Source: Diphasiastrum complanatum (lineage: Eukaryota; Streptophyta; Lycopodiopsida; Lycopodiales; Lycopodiaceae). Taken from it: DNA of 64,000 bases. The notes beneath the pieces were generated by a model. The model did no database searches, was not told where the DNA came from, and saw only the letters and a program-made list of their open reading frames with translations. The stretch is from positions 47,307,939 through 47,371,938 of the forward strand of contig CM055098.1 of NCBI GenBank assembly GCA_029204225.1, read 5' to 3'. The translations under genes and the position numbers were made by a program. Positions 48,354-60,154 of this stretch are shown one piece after another. The first letter of the stretch is position 1, and each line of letters starts with the position of its first letter.

Positions 48354-49001
48354 AAAATTGTCAACTAGTAGTATTTTCCTAACTTGAGATTTTGTAGGCC
48401 TATGGCCAAATAAAAGTTAGAGATAGGTTCATACATGTATGTAGAGGCCCAAAGTATGTGTACACTACTTTTGAGGTCACATTAATTAGAGGAGGTCGAG
48501 TGTGGAGCTCTTCTATTGGCTCATAATTTGGTGCATTCCTATTTGACCAAATTTCTAGGTAGATGGGTGAAGCCTATTGGACCCCAATTTTAGCCTATCA
48601 TAAGACAAGTGGCCAAGAGGCACTATGGCTGCTATAAATAGCCATCTCCACGAGTATGTACACATCTCATTTTCATTCTATTGAATGAATGTTATGCTCT
48701 TTGAAGATCCATCTTCTTCTCTCTCACTTTTTTGTTCATATCTTGCATTCTAGCCACTAGAATTGTGATTTCTTTGTTGCTATGGCTTCACACGTGTGAA
48801 ATGCAGGTTGTAGGCTCTGAAGTACGGACAGGGACAGCAAGTTTCTGTTTGTGGAAGCTTATGATCAGATCTTGATGTTTAGTTGATGTTTAGTATGCTT
48901 AACATCACAATTTCTATCATTTTTTCAATCTAGATGTGCATAACTTCCATGGCCAAGATCTTTATGAAACTTTAGCATCTTTTGGATCTGAGTTTTTCAC
49001 A
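48349..49001 (+). repeat. Element E 3' LTR
   Basis: 653 bp, read as identical to the 5' LTR, with CACACGTGTG at 48789-48798. It supplies the last codon's G and the stop codon of the polyprotein. Confidence 0.97.
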
Positions 49002-49020
49002 CTATCAAGATCTAATACCA

Positions 49021-49569
49021 TGAGAACTTTTCACATGTGTGAACCAGCTGCAAGTACAAAGGATCAAGAGAATGAATGATTGCACACTAAACTGGCTTCT
49101 ATTCCAAAAACAATGAGATGGAAAACATTGGCAAGCTAGTTAGCATGAAGGCAAGAGCATTCATCACAATCTAACTATCATTACACCTCAAATGGATCAA
49201 ATGGAAGCTTTACTTGAAGAAGTGTATTCTTGTGGTACAGAAACACCTTATTTATAATACAAGAGGCCTTTTAGAACTCGTGGAGAGAGATAGAACAATC
49301 TAGATGCCACATTGCCTCTACCTCTCTACTAGATGACAAAAAGAGAGATGGATAAGACTTGAGAATCTCTCTTTTTGAGAATCCTTTGACCTACAAGAGT
49401 AGCCTCAAATACTTCTTGATAGGTTCTAGACCTACCCAACACTATGAAGACAAAAAACTAACTTGACTCTAATTGGAAAGTTACTAGACTAGTCTACCTC
49501 AAGTTTGGACAAACCCCAAAACTTGAATCTCTAAGTTTAATATTATTTTAATTTTACAATCTTTTCACA
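49021..49569 (-). repeat. Element G 5' LTR
   Basis: 549 bp, partner of 38443-38980, with several small indels (for example an AGAGAGATGG block absent from the other copy). The palindrome is mutated here to CACATGTGTG. Confidence 0.9.
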
Positions 49570-50975
<1,406 letters not shown>

Positions 50976-50983
50976 CTCTCTAC

Positions 50984-51334
50984 CTACGTTGGGATAGAAT
51001 AGCTTTGGGTAGGCGCTCGAACCCCCAAAGCCTTTCTCAACCTAGGCGTTCTCTCTCTCCCTCTCTCTCCACTCTCTTTCTCCCACACAACAGTGGTGGT
51101 GGTAGCAGAGGGTTGAGCGGAAGCGGAAGCTGTGTCTGTGAAAGCAGCGAAAGTGGATTGTGGTGGTGCAGTGAGTTGTCTGGTGGTAGGAGGGCTAGAT
51201 GAAGAGGGAGCTACGCCACGCATGCGTTTGTTGGCCATTGTGTCAGTAACTACTGGTTGGGTAGAGGTGGATGCAACAGAAGGAGAATACAAGTTAGTGT
51301 ATGGAACGGTGGTAGAGTTCGCTTTTAGTATCAA
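50984..51334 (-). other. Ser/Thr/Pro/Ala-rich open frame, uncertain
   Basis: A 116-codon - strand frame, low in complexity (for example RMRGVAPSSSSPPTTRQ). It directly follows, in the same frame after one stop, the Gypsy RNase H scrap at 51345-51610, so it may be retroelement-derived. No domain recognised. Confidence 0.25.
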
Positions 51335-51344
51335 TTTTCGTTAT

Positions 51345-51610
51345 TCCACCTTCAAGGGTAAAGATTTATCCGGTTGGCCTCGCATTAAATACTCAACTAT
51401 ATCTGCGACCCATTTAAGTACAATGTCAATATAAAATAAGACAGCGTCAGGTAGCTCATCATCAGGTAGGGCTGCAGTCTCGTTTCCCGTGATTCACGAC
51501 ACATGATCTTCCATACAATGCTGCTTTCCCTTGCGAATAACTATCCAAAAATAAAACTCCAACAATAGAAGTAACCAATGAGTGATTCTCCCTGTGTTGC
51601 AAGTTTTATT
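51345..51610 (-). pseudogene. Gypsy RNase H fragment from a second element
   Basis: The - strand reads GRITHWLLLLLEFYFWIVI, then RKGKQHCMEDHVS, a stop, and ITGNETAALPDDELPDAVLF. This matches the C-terminal RNase H segment of Ty3/Gypsy pol (consensus form WLLLLxEFDF then RKGKxHxxADxLSR). It is a separate copy: the larger Gypsy element nearby has its own RNase H at 54540-55043 with a different sequence. Confidence 0.65.
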
Positions 51611-51743
51611 AAATGTGAATTTACAAAGTGCGAATAGGCCTTTACATGAATTTAGGCATTATACCACATTTGCATATATAAAAATTGAAATTTTTTACAA
51701 TATATAACAAAACTTGGACAATGTGAAATTATGAGGCTCCACA
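51611..51743 (-). repeat. Start of the 3' LTR of the Gypsy element (truncated)
   Basis: On the - strand a purine tract TGAGGGAGGGGATA (51744-51757) is followed by TGTGGAGCCTCATAA, a plausible LTR start. The other LTR ends ...CCACCACA next to the primer site, so the termini TGTGG/CCACA agree. The LTR is cut off by the RNase H fragment at about 51610, and no matching partner sequence is visible. Confidence 0.45.
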
Positions 51744-51785
51744 TATCCCCTCCCTCAGTTGTGCAGCGGCTCGCAAACAACTTAT

Positions 51786-52865
51786 CTACATCTTTCGATG
51801 TCGCTTTCTGCTAGCTAGCTTGCTGTGGAAAATGGCCTTAGCTTGGGCTTCGTTCTCTTCATTCACTTGCTCCAATGTCATTCCTTCTGTAGCCAGGAAG
51901 TAGTTGTTCTTCTGGTTATAGTCTTCTCGAAATGACAAATTTGGGTAACCCCCCATTCCTTGATTTCCATTGGTGCAAGAGAGTTATCAGTCAATGTATT
52001 ATTCACAAGGTGCATGTATCAACTATCCTCAGTCAGGATTTCTAACATCTCGGCAAAAGGGACAATTAGTGAAAGGGCAGCATATGTATATTCGGAAAAC
52101 TTTTCTTAATGTACAGTTGAACAGACAAAAGGGCATATGAAATAAGGGAAGCAATATTTACATGGTTATAAGTGTAATATGGTTTGGTTATTGAATTAGT
52201 GGAGCAAAGTATATTATTTGTTTTTACTTCTTCCAAATAGTGAGAATAGTTAGCTTCCCAATCTGTGTAGATTTCCCACAGATTAGGGAATAGTAACTGA
52301 TGAGAAACTCGGGAAGGAACTGATTTAAAATTAGAAATAATTTCCTTAACATAAAAAATGTTAACTGATTCTAACTTATTCAGATACTCATCTAGAGCTG
52401 GAAAAATATTATTTTCAAATGTTTTTAGGTATTCTAAAATGTATATATACAAGGATCCTGCGATCACATGAATATAGTTAGTTTGCACATTGAACTTATT
52501 CTGAACAATGGCAAGGGCAAGGATTTCTTTTTGATGCACTGTTAGTTTGGCCCAAAGAGAGTTTAAGTTAGAAAAAGTCCAAGGGTTTTTCCATTGTGTG
52601 GCCGAAAAGTTTAGGTAAAAAAAGGTAATTATCCATTCTCCACTGGAGTTCTGGACTACAAAAGGCTGGAAGAAAGAATGTTAGTTCTTGCTGAAATGTC
52701 TAAAATTCTGACCTAAGTAGTGAATACACTACCTTATTCTTCTTTACAACCGCTCCACTGTGTGACGCCTGAGCTTGATATGGAATAATGCTTAGTATCT
52801 CAGGCGGATTAGACTAATATTAAATGGAAGCGTGCCCTTCATTTTGAAGGTACATACCCATTAAT
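51786..52865 (-). pseudogene. Extra ORF downstream of Gypsy integrase, function unknown
   Basis: After integrase the - strand has about 1.1 kb of mostly open frame that is not gag or pol. It starts near 52865, has stops near 52825 and a TAG near 52715, and is then open to 52066 (157 codons from MHQKEILALAIVQ, rich in Tyr/Ile/Asn with helical stretches). After a frameshift it continues with FTNCPFCRDVRNPD, two more damaged codons, and YPNLSFREDYNQKNNYF to a basic end, SRKRHRKM, at 51786. It ends 29 bp before the purine tract. Athila-type elements carry an env-like ORF and some other plant LTR elements carry additional ORFs in this position. I see no convincing signal peptide or transmembrane helix, and a Cys-Pro-Phe-Cys pair suggests metal binding. 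Confidence 0.55.
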
Positions 52866-53390
52866 AAAGTGTCTAGTCCTAAAAACAAAAGTAAATAAAT
52901 AAATAAATAAACAAAATACACAAATACTTTGCTTAGTAGTTAGAAGCAAAGACTATCATTTTCTTTGTTGAAATGCAAAAAATGCGAAGGTGTCGGAGTT
53001 TTCACATATTTCGACGGTCTTGGTAATATGAGAACATAACGAAAAAGGTATATGCAAAATGATGCGCAACATTCTGGCAAGAAATGGAATAAAGAAAAAT
53101 CTCAAAAAATGCGATGGTAGAAGTGTCGCAATTTCTGTATTTCTAAAAATGGTGAATTTACTTAATACACTGTATTCCAATATAGTGTCGGGTTTTTTGC
53201 AACAATGAAGCAATGCTTTCGGCATTTTCGCAAAAATGTAGAACCTCAAAATGTAGCGGTGTTGAAAAATTTCACTACATATATGGGCAAAGAATGCGAA
53301 GGTATCGGGTTTTTCACATATTTCAGTGAAAATAATTGGACAAAAAAAATGACTTTTGAGAAACTGGTCATAGTAGCACTTCACCCTTGA

Positions 53391-54500
53391 GCCATTTACT
53401 CGAGTGTCAAGTAAATGTCCTTCAAGATCGGCTAACTGAAGTGATCCATTGTTAAAAACTTCTATGACTTTGTAAGGTCCCATCCATCTGGTATGTAATT
53501 TTCCAGGAAACAACATGTGTCTATTATCATACAAAAGCACATAGTCCCCTTGTTTAATTTTTATTTTCTTAATGGATTGGTCAAAAATTTCTTTTCTTTT
53601 ATTCTGAACTCATTTAGTCTCGATAAATGAAAGACGTTGCATCAAAGAAATAATCCGCTTCCGAAAACTATCGTGTTCATCCATTTGCTCTTCATTACTA
53701 ATGCGAAACGTCGGAACTCCGAATTCTATTGGTAGTATGGGATGCATTCCATATACAAGATAGTATGGAGTTTGCCTAGTTATAATCTTTTCAGCAGTTT
53801 TGTATGCCCATAAGACAAACAGGAATATCTAATCCCAATCAGAAAAATGTGTTTCCGTTACTTTATTCAAAATTTTACATAGAATTCCATTTGCCCACTC
53901 TGTAAGCCCATTTGCTTTTGGATTATATGGAGTGGTTTGGCGATGTGTAATAGAAAAATATGACAACATGGCCTCAATGGTCTGATTAAGAAAATGGGTT
54001 CCCCTATTGCTAACGAGTTCCAAGGGACAACCATATCGCGTGATAATGTTTTGTAATAAAAACTTTGCTACAGTCTTAGCATCATTCTTAGTTGTGGCTT
54101 CGGCCTCTACCATCTTGGTAGCGTAGTCTGTGGCAACGAGAATGTAATGACGACAAGTTTTACGTGTGATCGGTTTGATAGGTCCTACAAAATCTATCCC
54201 CCACTTCTCAAAAGGTGCTAAGGGAATAATTGGAGTAAGCGGCCAACATGTCGTGAAGTTGGGTTTCCCCATCCTCTGGCATGCATCACATTTTTGAATG
54301 AATAATTTAACATCTCTATAGATGGTAGGCCACCAATATTTATCATTGAAAATCTTTTTTGTAGTATTTTTAAGAGTATAGTGACCCCCTGAATCTTCTT
54401 CATGTAATGCACTTATTACAGCGGTTGTCTCGGTTGGTTCTAAACATTGGCGGAGACTATTGTCAGCTCCTAATTTATACAATATTCTATTTACAATCAT
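53391..54500 (-). pseudogene. Gypsy integrase, catalytic Asp lost
   Basis: The zinc-binding end CDACQRMGKPN is followed by the core: WGIDFVGPI (first Asp present), VSNRGTHFLN where VSDRGTHF is expected (second catalytic Asp changed to Asn, near 54010), and KANGLTEWANG (Glu present, next Arg changed to Trp). A stop at about 53829 separates the C-terminal part (53391-53540: HTRWMGPYKVIEVF, LADLEGHLL). Beyond it the frame runs into AT-rich repeats. Confidence 0.85.
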
Positions 54501-54539
54501 ATAAGGTCCTACTTTTGGAAAAAAAAAAACAGTTTTTTG

Positions 54540-56404
54540 CTATTTATTAAAATGTTCAAGATATATGTGGTCCTGTAAGAAGTTAATAATGTCCATTGAT
54601 GTTTCCGATTGGATACGCATTATATGTTCATCTGGATATTCATCATAAATGGGTTCTAACTGATTTTTCGTTTGGAGGCGGGATATATAATCAACATTTT
54701 GATGATCCTTGCCTCTTCTTAATTCTAATTCATAATTGAACTCATCTAATAATAATACCCATCTAGCTATCCTACCCAAAAGATCAAGTTTATTCACTAA
54801 ATGTTTTAATGCGTAGTGATCTACGTGAAAAACAAAAGGGTATCCTAAAAGATAATGTCTAAATTTATTTACTGAATAAATCATCCCTAGTGCTTCTCGC
54901 TCTGTAGCGAAATAATTCTTTTCTGATGCAGCGAGTTGCCTACCCGCATAGTAAATTGGATAATCTATATTCTGGTCATCTTTCTGACTAAGTACTACAC
55001 CTATTGCAAACAATGATGTGTCTACATATACATTTTGGCCCAATTTGGAGGTCTAACCCCAGTGGCTTCTGCTAATGACTGTTTCAATTGATCAAAAGCT
55101 TGTTGATGGTCCTGTGACCAATGGTACTCAACAAAAATTTTTAATAAACTTGTTAAAGGAGTTACTATTATAGCATAATCTTTAATTATCCTACGATAAT
55201 AACCTACATGTCCTAGAAAATCTCTAAGCTCTCTTAAATTGGTCGGTTCTAATAATTCTAAAATCATTATTATTTTTTTGATGTCGGCTTGTATACCATC
55301 CTTCGAAATATTATGTCCTAACATGATGTCTTCCCTCATCCCTCAGAAACACTTGGCTGAATCCAATTTAAGAGATGTCTCTTGACATCTTCTCAATGTT
55401 TTCTTTGTCTAAATGGTCTTTAGTTGATGAATAGACACAAAAGTCATCCATAAAAATTTCTAAAAACTTCCTTAAATTTTTTTTGAAAAATATTTGTCAT
55501 CATACGTTGAAATGTGGCAGGTGCATTACAAAGACCAAAGGGCATTCGCGTATACGCATACGTCCCCCAATCATTGGTGAAATTGGTCTTTGATCTATCT
55601 TCCTCTTTTATAAAAACTTGGTTATAACCTGAGAACCCATCTAAAAAGCTATAACGTTCATGACCAGCTACCTGGTCAAAAATAGTATCTATATACGGCA
55701 GAGGATGATAATCCTTTGTTGTAGCAGCATTTAGTTTTCTAAAATGTTAGGCAAACTCTAATCTTGCCCGTCTTCTTCTTAAGTACTATAACTATTGGTG
55801 ACACCCACTCACTGCTTAGAACAAGATATATAATACCCGCTCTAAGACATCTTTCATCTTTTACTAACAAGGAGTACTTTGGATTCAATCTATATTGGCG
55901 TTGCCTAACATATATTGTTCCCTGAATAAGATCTTTTCTATGTTCGCCCCATTTAACTGGTATTCCTATTAAATCATCCATTGACGAAGCAAATATGTTT
56001 TGGTATTTTTGAAAAAGCATTATATACTCTTCACGTTCCTGGTCCGGTTGGTGTTTATATAGATTCAAAACCTTACATTTATTAGTTTCTATTTCTACAT
56101 AACCTTCGGTCAGGCTCGCTTTGGTTTCACCCAGAACTTCCCTTGACTCGGATGTTGTTGGTATTTCCTCTTCCTCGTCAATCTCATAGCATTCTATGAA
56201 ATTGATCCAGGATTCAGCAGGTCTAGCTAACTCCTCACCCCATTTCAAAAGGTGGTCTCCTATTGGACTGGTTGTGGGAATACCTGGAAAAAATATATGT
56301 TTGGTAGACCAATTTATAATAGCCTCTATTTGATATAACCATGGTCTTCCAAATAATATTGAATAAGGTGGTTTATCTACTGGGATTATGACAAGGAAAT
56401 TCAT
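54540..56404 (-). pseudogene. Gypsy reverse transcriptase and RNase H, broken
   Basis: The RT start (WVSPIVIVLKKKTGKIRV) lies at about 55750-55810. The middle is readable only across stops and shifts (KLNAATTKDYHPLPYID; GFSGYNQVF; MPFGLCNAPATFQRM), with the catalytic box as FMDDF near 55455. RT thumb and connection lie at 55022-55339 (REDIMLGHNISKDGIQ; LRELRDFLGHVGYYRR). RNase H is at 54540-55043 (VYVDTSLFAIGVVLSQKD; REALGMIYSVNKFRHYLLG; DHYALKHLVN). Ty3/Gypsy order, RNase H before integrase, is clear. Confidence 0.87.
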
Positions 56405-57626
56405 ACAAACGTCTCTATCTCTATAACTACGTTATTACCTTTGAGCTCGCCTACTGGTATACATTTGGATGCGTCTGCTAAATGAATATCATGATAAGTA
56501 ATAGGTTGTATCTGGTTTTCTAATCCTAATTCCTTAACCATTGTTTCTGTTATTAAGTTGATACTGGATCCTGAGTCTATTAGTATTCTATCTATAGTCT
56601 GATCTCCTATGATAGCACTAATATTTGGAACTCCACAATCTCCTCTATCTACATATTCAACCCTATTACTGTATGCAGGTATACTTAGTGTCAAAAATCT
56701 CTCCCCTTCCTCAGTCCCTACTGACTGAAGCTCTTCTTCCTTCGAAGTATTTCTCGAGGAAGATGTAGGTGTCTCACCTTCGTACTTATCCTTTTCCCAT
56801 GATATGGAAATTCTTTTGTGACTTCTCCTTGTTGGTGTCTCCATTTGGTCTCTGATGGTAATCTCCTTCTAGTCTCTGATGGTAATCTCCTTCTTCTTCC
56901 AGTGGGTTATAACATCGGCCTGCTAGAGCCATGGTCGTCCTAACAACACTTTATATGATGATTGTCTCGTGGGTTTTAATATTATAAAATCCATCAGAAA
57001 CTTATAGTCTCCAATATAAACTATAACTTGAGACAATTCTCCTATTGGTGACTTCTAGTTGCATCAGCTAATCTTAAATGTCTTAAGGTGGGTGCTATTC
57101 TATGATGAATGCCTAATTCATATGTTGTCTCTTTAGTCATTATATTTACACTAGATCCGGAATCTATGGGTACACTATCTAAGGTGCAGCCATTAATTAC
57201 TACATGAATCTCTGGTTGGCCTTCGTCACCATAATTAACTAATCCTACGTTGACTATTGGTAACTTTGCTTTTCTTCTCTTTTTATTTTGCAAAAATTGC
57301 TTAATTTCTTTCTTATGATATTGATTATCATCTAATAACTGTTTAAAAGTTATATTGGGCATTCTGGAAACAAGGTCTTTTACAATATTATAAGAACGGT
57401 TTCTAAGTGGCGACAGATCTCTAGGTATCTTGCTACTTATAACTGGATCTGAAAATGTTACTTTTTTTTTGTCTAAAAGTTTTTTAGGTTCTGACCTAAT
57501 ATCAACATCATAATGTTTTTCACTAGACCTATCGAGATTCAATTCTTTATTACTAAGAATTTTTACTAACTGTTTTGGGACCTCCGCTTTTTTTGTCGCA
57601 TTTTTTGCGTTTTTCGCAATTTTCAT
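56300..57626 (-). pseudogene. Gypsy region with two tandem aspartic protease domains
   Basis: The first protease (about 57200 down to 56925): VPIDSGSSVNIMTK, LRLADAT, then in a shifted frame PIGELSQVIVYIGD and KVLLGRPWL. The second (about 56590 down to 56300): ILIDSGSSINLITE, IHLADASKCIPVGELKG, then ILFGRPWLYQIEAIINW. Each has the Asp-Ser-Gly active site and the conserved C-terminal hydrophobic-GRPWL strand of retroviral-type proteases. A Lys/Ser-rich linker and two near-identical GATTACCATCAGAGAC repeats (about 56860-56895) lie between them. Plant Gypsy elements normally encode one protease. Confidence 0.75.
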
Positions 57627-58323
57627 CTTAGTTTTCTTATCTTTAAGATTAAAGAATCTTTACTACTTCTTGTAGTTACTTTATTTATCTTTTCGCCTAA
57701 ATCTGGCCATTGATGGTCATGATCTAATAATTCAGACTCTACTTCTATCCTCTGAACTATCATGTCAGTGTTAGTCTTAAATGGCCAAGGGTCATCATCC
57801 CCAGGCGAGTTTATAGACCTTGGTTTAGACCGTGGTTGTTGTGGCTGAGGACATTTAGCAGTGACATGCCCTTCACCTTTACAGTTAGCACAGAGCGGCA
57901 CATATCCTACTAACCTCTTGGTTTCAGGGCAATCAGGCGAACTATGACCGAGGCTCCACAATTATAGCACGGACCCCTGATTCTGGGTGGTGAAATGGAA
58001 TCTCTTGTTCCGCCCCTTCGCTAAATAGTGTACTGTTGACTAGTACACTGTTTCGGTATAATGGTTTTTTGGTTAGTAGGAGTTGCAGTATAAGCTACCT
58101 CCTCATGATGATTAATCGGACAGAGGAATAGCTCATCTTCTAAATAGTTAGTCTGTAAACTAGGACAGTTGGTCTTAGAATGACCTTCCTTCCCACAAGC
58201 GGTGCACCAAACGTTGGCATTAGGCTTCGCTTTCTTTTGCTTGGCTTTAACATCAGACATTTGGACCTTTAAATCACTTATTTCTTTTGCTAACAACTCA
58301 ACACTTTTCCTTAATGGATCCAT
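57623..58323 (-). pseudogene. Gypsy gag nucleocapsid with three CCHC knuckles
   Basis: On the - strand: CTACGKEGHSKTNC (58021-58323 block), then CYNCG plus LGHSSPDC joined across a one-base frameshift at about 57965, then CANCKGEGHVTAKC. A stop near 58021 separates the first from the others. CCHC knuckles bind the element's RNA during packaging. Confidence 0.75.
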
Positions 58324-58380
58324 CTTTTCAGATTCCTCTATTCTTTTCTTCCTATCTGAGTTCCTATTCTTGGATTTCTT

Positions 58381-59405
58381 TTAAGAAGATTCTTCTTCTA
58401 ATGAAAAAGAATAAGATGAATACTCAGAAGATTCTTCCTCATCCACTGAATCAGATTTTGATTCAGACTCAGTAGATGAATCAGACTCTTCTGTACGTTT
58501 CAATTTATGTTTTTTACTACTTTTTCTTTCATTTCTCCGTCTATGAAAAATTCGAGAAGTTTCGTAATTCTTGGCAGAGGCAATGACATCTTCCAAAGAA
58601 GTCGTCAAACCCTATCAACAATAACGATCCATTTTCTTAGGCAACCTGCCCAAGAGCCATTCATTTTGCATAGGAACTGAATATTGGGCTCCTAACTTTC
58701 CTATTAAATTCTTAACCCTACGAGTATACTTCCTAAGTGATTCCTTCAGTTTTTTCTCAACAGAGTTAAGTCGAGCCAACAATCTAGTGGAATATTCTAT
58801 CTCCCTAAACTGTTTAAGGAATGCTACTTTTAAAGCATTCCAAGTATTAACTGTTTCCAAATCCTAGCCTGTTTCCATAGAAGACCTGGAAAAATTCTAA
58901 CTTTGTCCTCTTCAATATGTTCTTTGTTTGCTATAGTAATGGATTCAAACTGCGACAAATAACTATTTGCATCTTCAGATGATGATCCTTTAAAGAAATC
59001 GTATTTGATTTTTGTAGATGTGGGTGGCGCTGGGTTAGCCATATTAACAGATGGTGGTGAACTAGGTGAACTTGGAGGATCAGAATCTAGACTACGCTCC
59101 GACAATGGTTCTGAAAAAGAAGATTTTGATTTTGAACTTGGTTCGGAAGTAGAATCAGATGAATCTGATTCAGGTGAATATGTAGAAGTTGGTTTTTCAA
59201 CGAATCTTCTCTCAAATGAATCTACAAATGTTGTAGTGGCATTTAGAAGATCATTAAACGCTTCAGGTGTTAATCTTGCTCTAACTAGTGAGTTTTGCAA
59301 ATTTTGCAAATACAAATCTCTAGATTTTCTATATGCTTCTAATTGATGTGCGTGCTCTAAACATTTCTGTTTAATAATTGCTTGAGAGTATTTTCTTGGC
59401 ATCAT
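58381..59405 (-). pseudogene. Gypsy gag (matrix/capsid part)
   Basis: Begins at MMPRKYSQAI (59405 or 59402). A Ser/Glu/Asp-rich linker precedes a capsid-like segment: YDFFKGSSSEDANSYLSQFE, then after a shift TWNALKVAFLKQFREIEYS (58615-58860). It ends in an acidic, Ser-rich tail (58381-58608). Stops at 58612 and 58381 and a shift at about 58850 break it. Confidence 0.75.
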
Positions 59406-59466
59406 TACATGAGAAAGATTTGTAGATGTAATACACTTAAAAATATTGCAAAAGGTGATATTCATC

Positions 59467-59484
59467 TCCCCGACAACGGTGCCA
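59467..59484 (-). other. Gypsy primer-binding site (tRNA-Asp-like)
   Basis: The + strand TCCCCGACAACGGTGCCA is the complement of TGGCACCGTTGTCGGGGA, 16 of 18 matches to the Asp-tRNA site of Tat/Athila elements, five bases from the LTR end CCACCACA. Confidence 0.7.
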
Positions 59485-59489
59485 AATTA

Positions 59490-60154
59490 TGTGGTGGCCT
59501 AGTCGTTATAGATTTCCACAAAATCGATGAATCAAGTAGTATAAAAAGTTTAATCGTACCCAAGAGAGATAAAAATCTCATCTTTTGCATGGTAATTGTA
59601 TATATGATGGTAAACGGACTGTGATGTGTAATATTCACAATGAATACTACAGCGACATATCTGGTTATCCAAAGATATTTGGGTAAATTGGCATCCATGA
59701 ACACCAATGATAAAAGGATTTGGTCAAGGTCTGCGGTTATAAAGATTACTTTATCTTTAGGCTCTTCAGGTATCAGATGAGCAATCAGATCAGATAGCAA
59801 CTAGCAAACAGATTCATCAAATAGAATCACATTAGCTAAAGATTCTTCTTAATCAAACATAGAGAATTTGTTCTTATCGTAGGAAGCAAACAGAACAGAG
59901 CATCAAACAATCTCACTATCTGAACACATAGCTCATTCAATATTGAAGGAAGTTCTGCTAAAAGTTATGCTTAACAACTTCGGCAATTCCCTGCGCACAT
60001 TAGTCAAATTGTTGCTTGCTGGTGACGCCTGAAAATCCATGTTAGAGTAACTGAAATTCAGTAAGACATGGGAAATCTGTGTAATGCAAAAAGAGTGTAT
60101 TCGCTCAAATGATAAATAAATAATTCTGTGAAAGATAGTAGAGAGAAAGAATGC
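59490..60154 (-). repeat. Presumed 5' LTR of the Gypsy element (right end unclear)
   Basis: It starts (+) TGTGGTGGCC next to the primer site and is non-coding up to where element F resumes at about 60155. Its outer end does not show the expected TGTGGAG start on the - strand, so it is truncated or the boundary lies elsewhere. Confidence 0.45.

Larger units (their letters stand above)
43136..49006 (+). mobile_element. Copia element E, intact and probably recently active
   Basis: A perfect target duplication CTATC (43136-43140 and 49002-49006) brackets two 653-bp LTRs (43141-43793 and 48349-49001) that I read as identical from end to end. The primer-binding site TGGTATCAGAGC (43794-43805) abuts the 5' LTR, and the purine tract GTTGAAGAGGGA ends where the 3' LTR begins. 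The single gag-pol frame has no stop or shift. Identical LTRs mean insertion in the recent past, since LTR copies are made identical at integration. It sits inside element G in the opposite orientation. Confidence 0.97.
38443..49569 (-). mobile_element. Copia element G, full-length, decayed, host of nested element E
   Basis: LTRs at 38443-38980 and 49021-49569 share TGAGAACTTTTCAC...TTTTCACA on the + strand. The flanks share TTGT (38439-38442 and 49570-49573), a 4-bp duplication. The primer-binding site next to the 5' LTR is decayed (TGGTATTAGATC, 49009-49020). Element E was inserted about 10 bp inside this primer site, so about 5.9 kb of the 11.1-kb span belongs to E. LTR indels and substitutions and many coding lesions mark it as older than E. 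Confidence 0.92.
51744..59489 (-). mobile_element. Ty3/Gypsy element interior, decayed, with a tRNA-Asp-like primer site
   Basis: Order on the - strand: primer site TGGCACCGTTGTCGGGGA (59467-59484), gag, three zinc knuckles, two protease domains, RT, RNase H, integrase, an extra ORF, purine tract. The primer site is close to TGGCGCCGTTGCCGGGGA, typical of the Tat/Athila branch of plant Gypsy elements. All domains carry stops or shifts. The LTRs cannot be paired: only the inner edges are recognisable (51743 and 59490). Confidence 0.85.
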
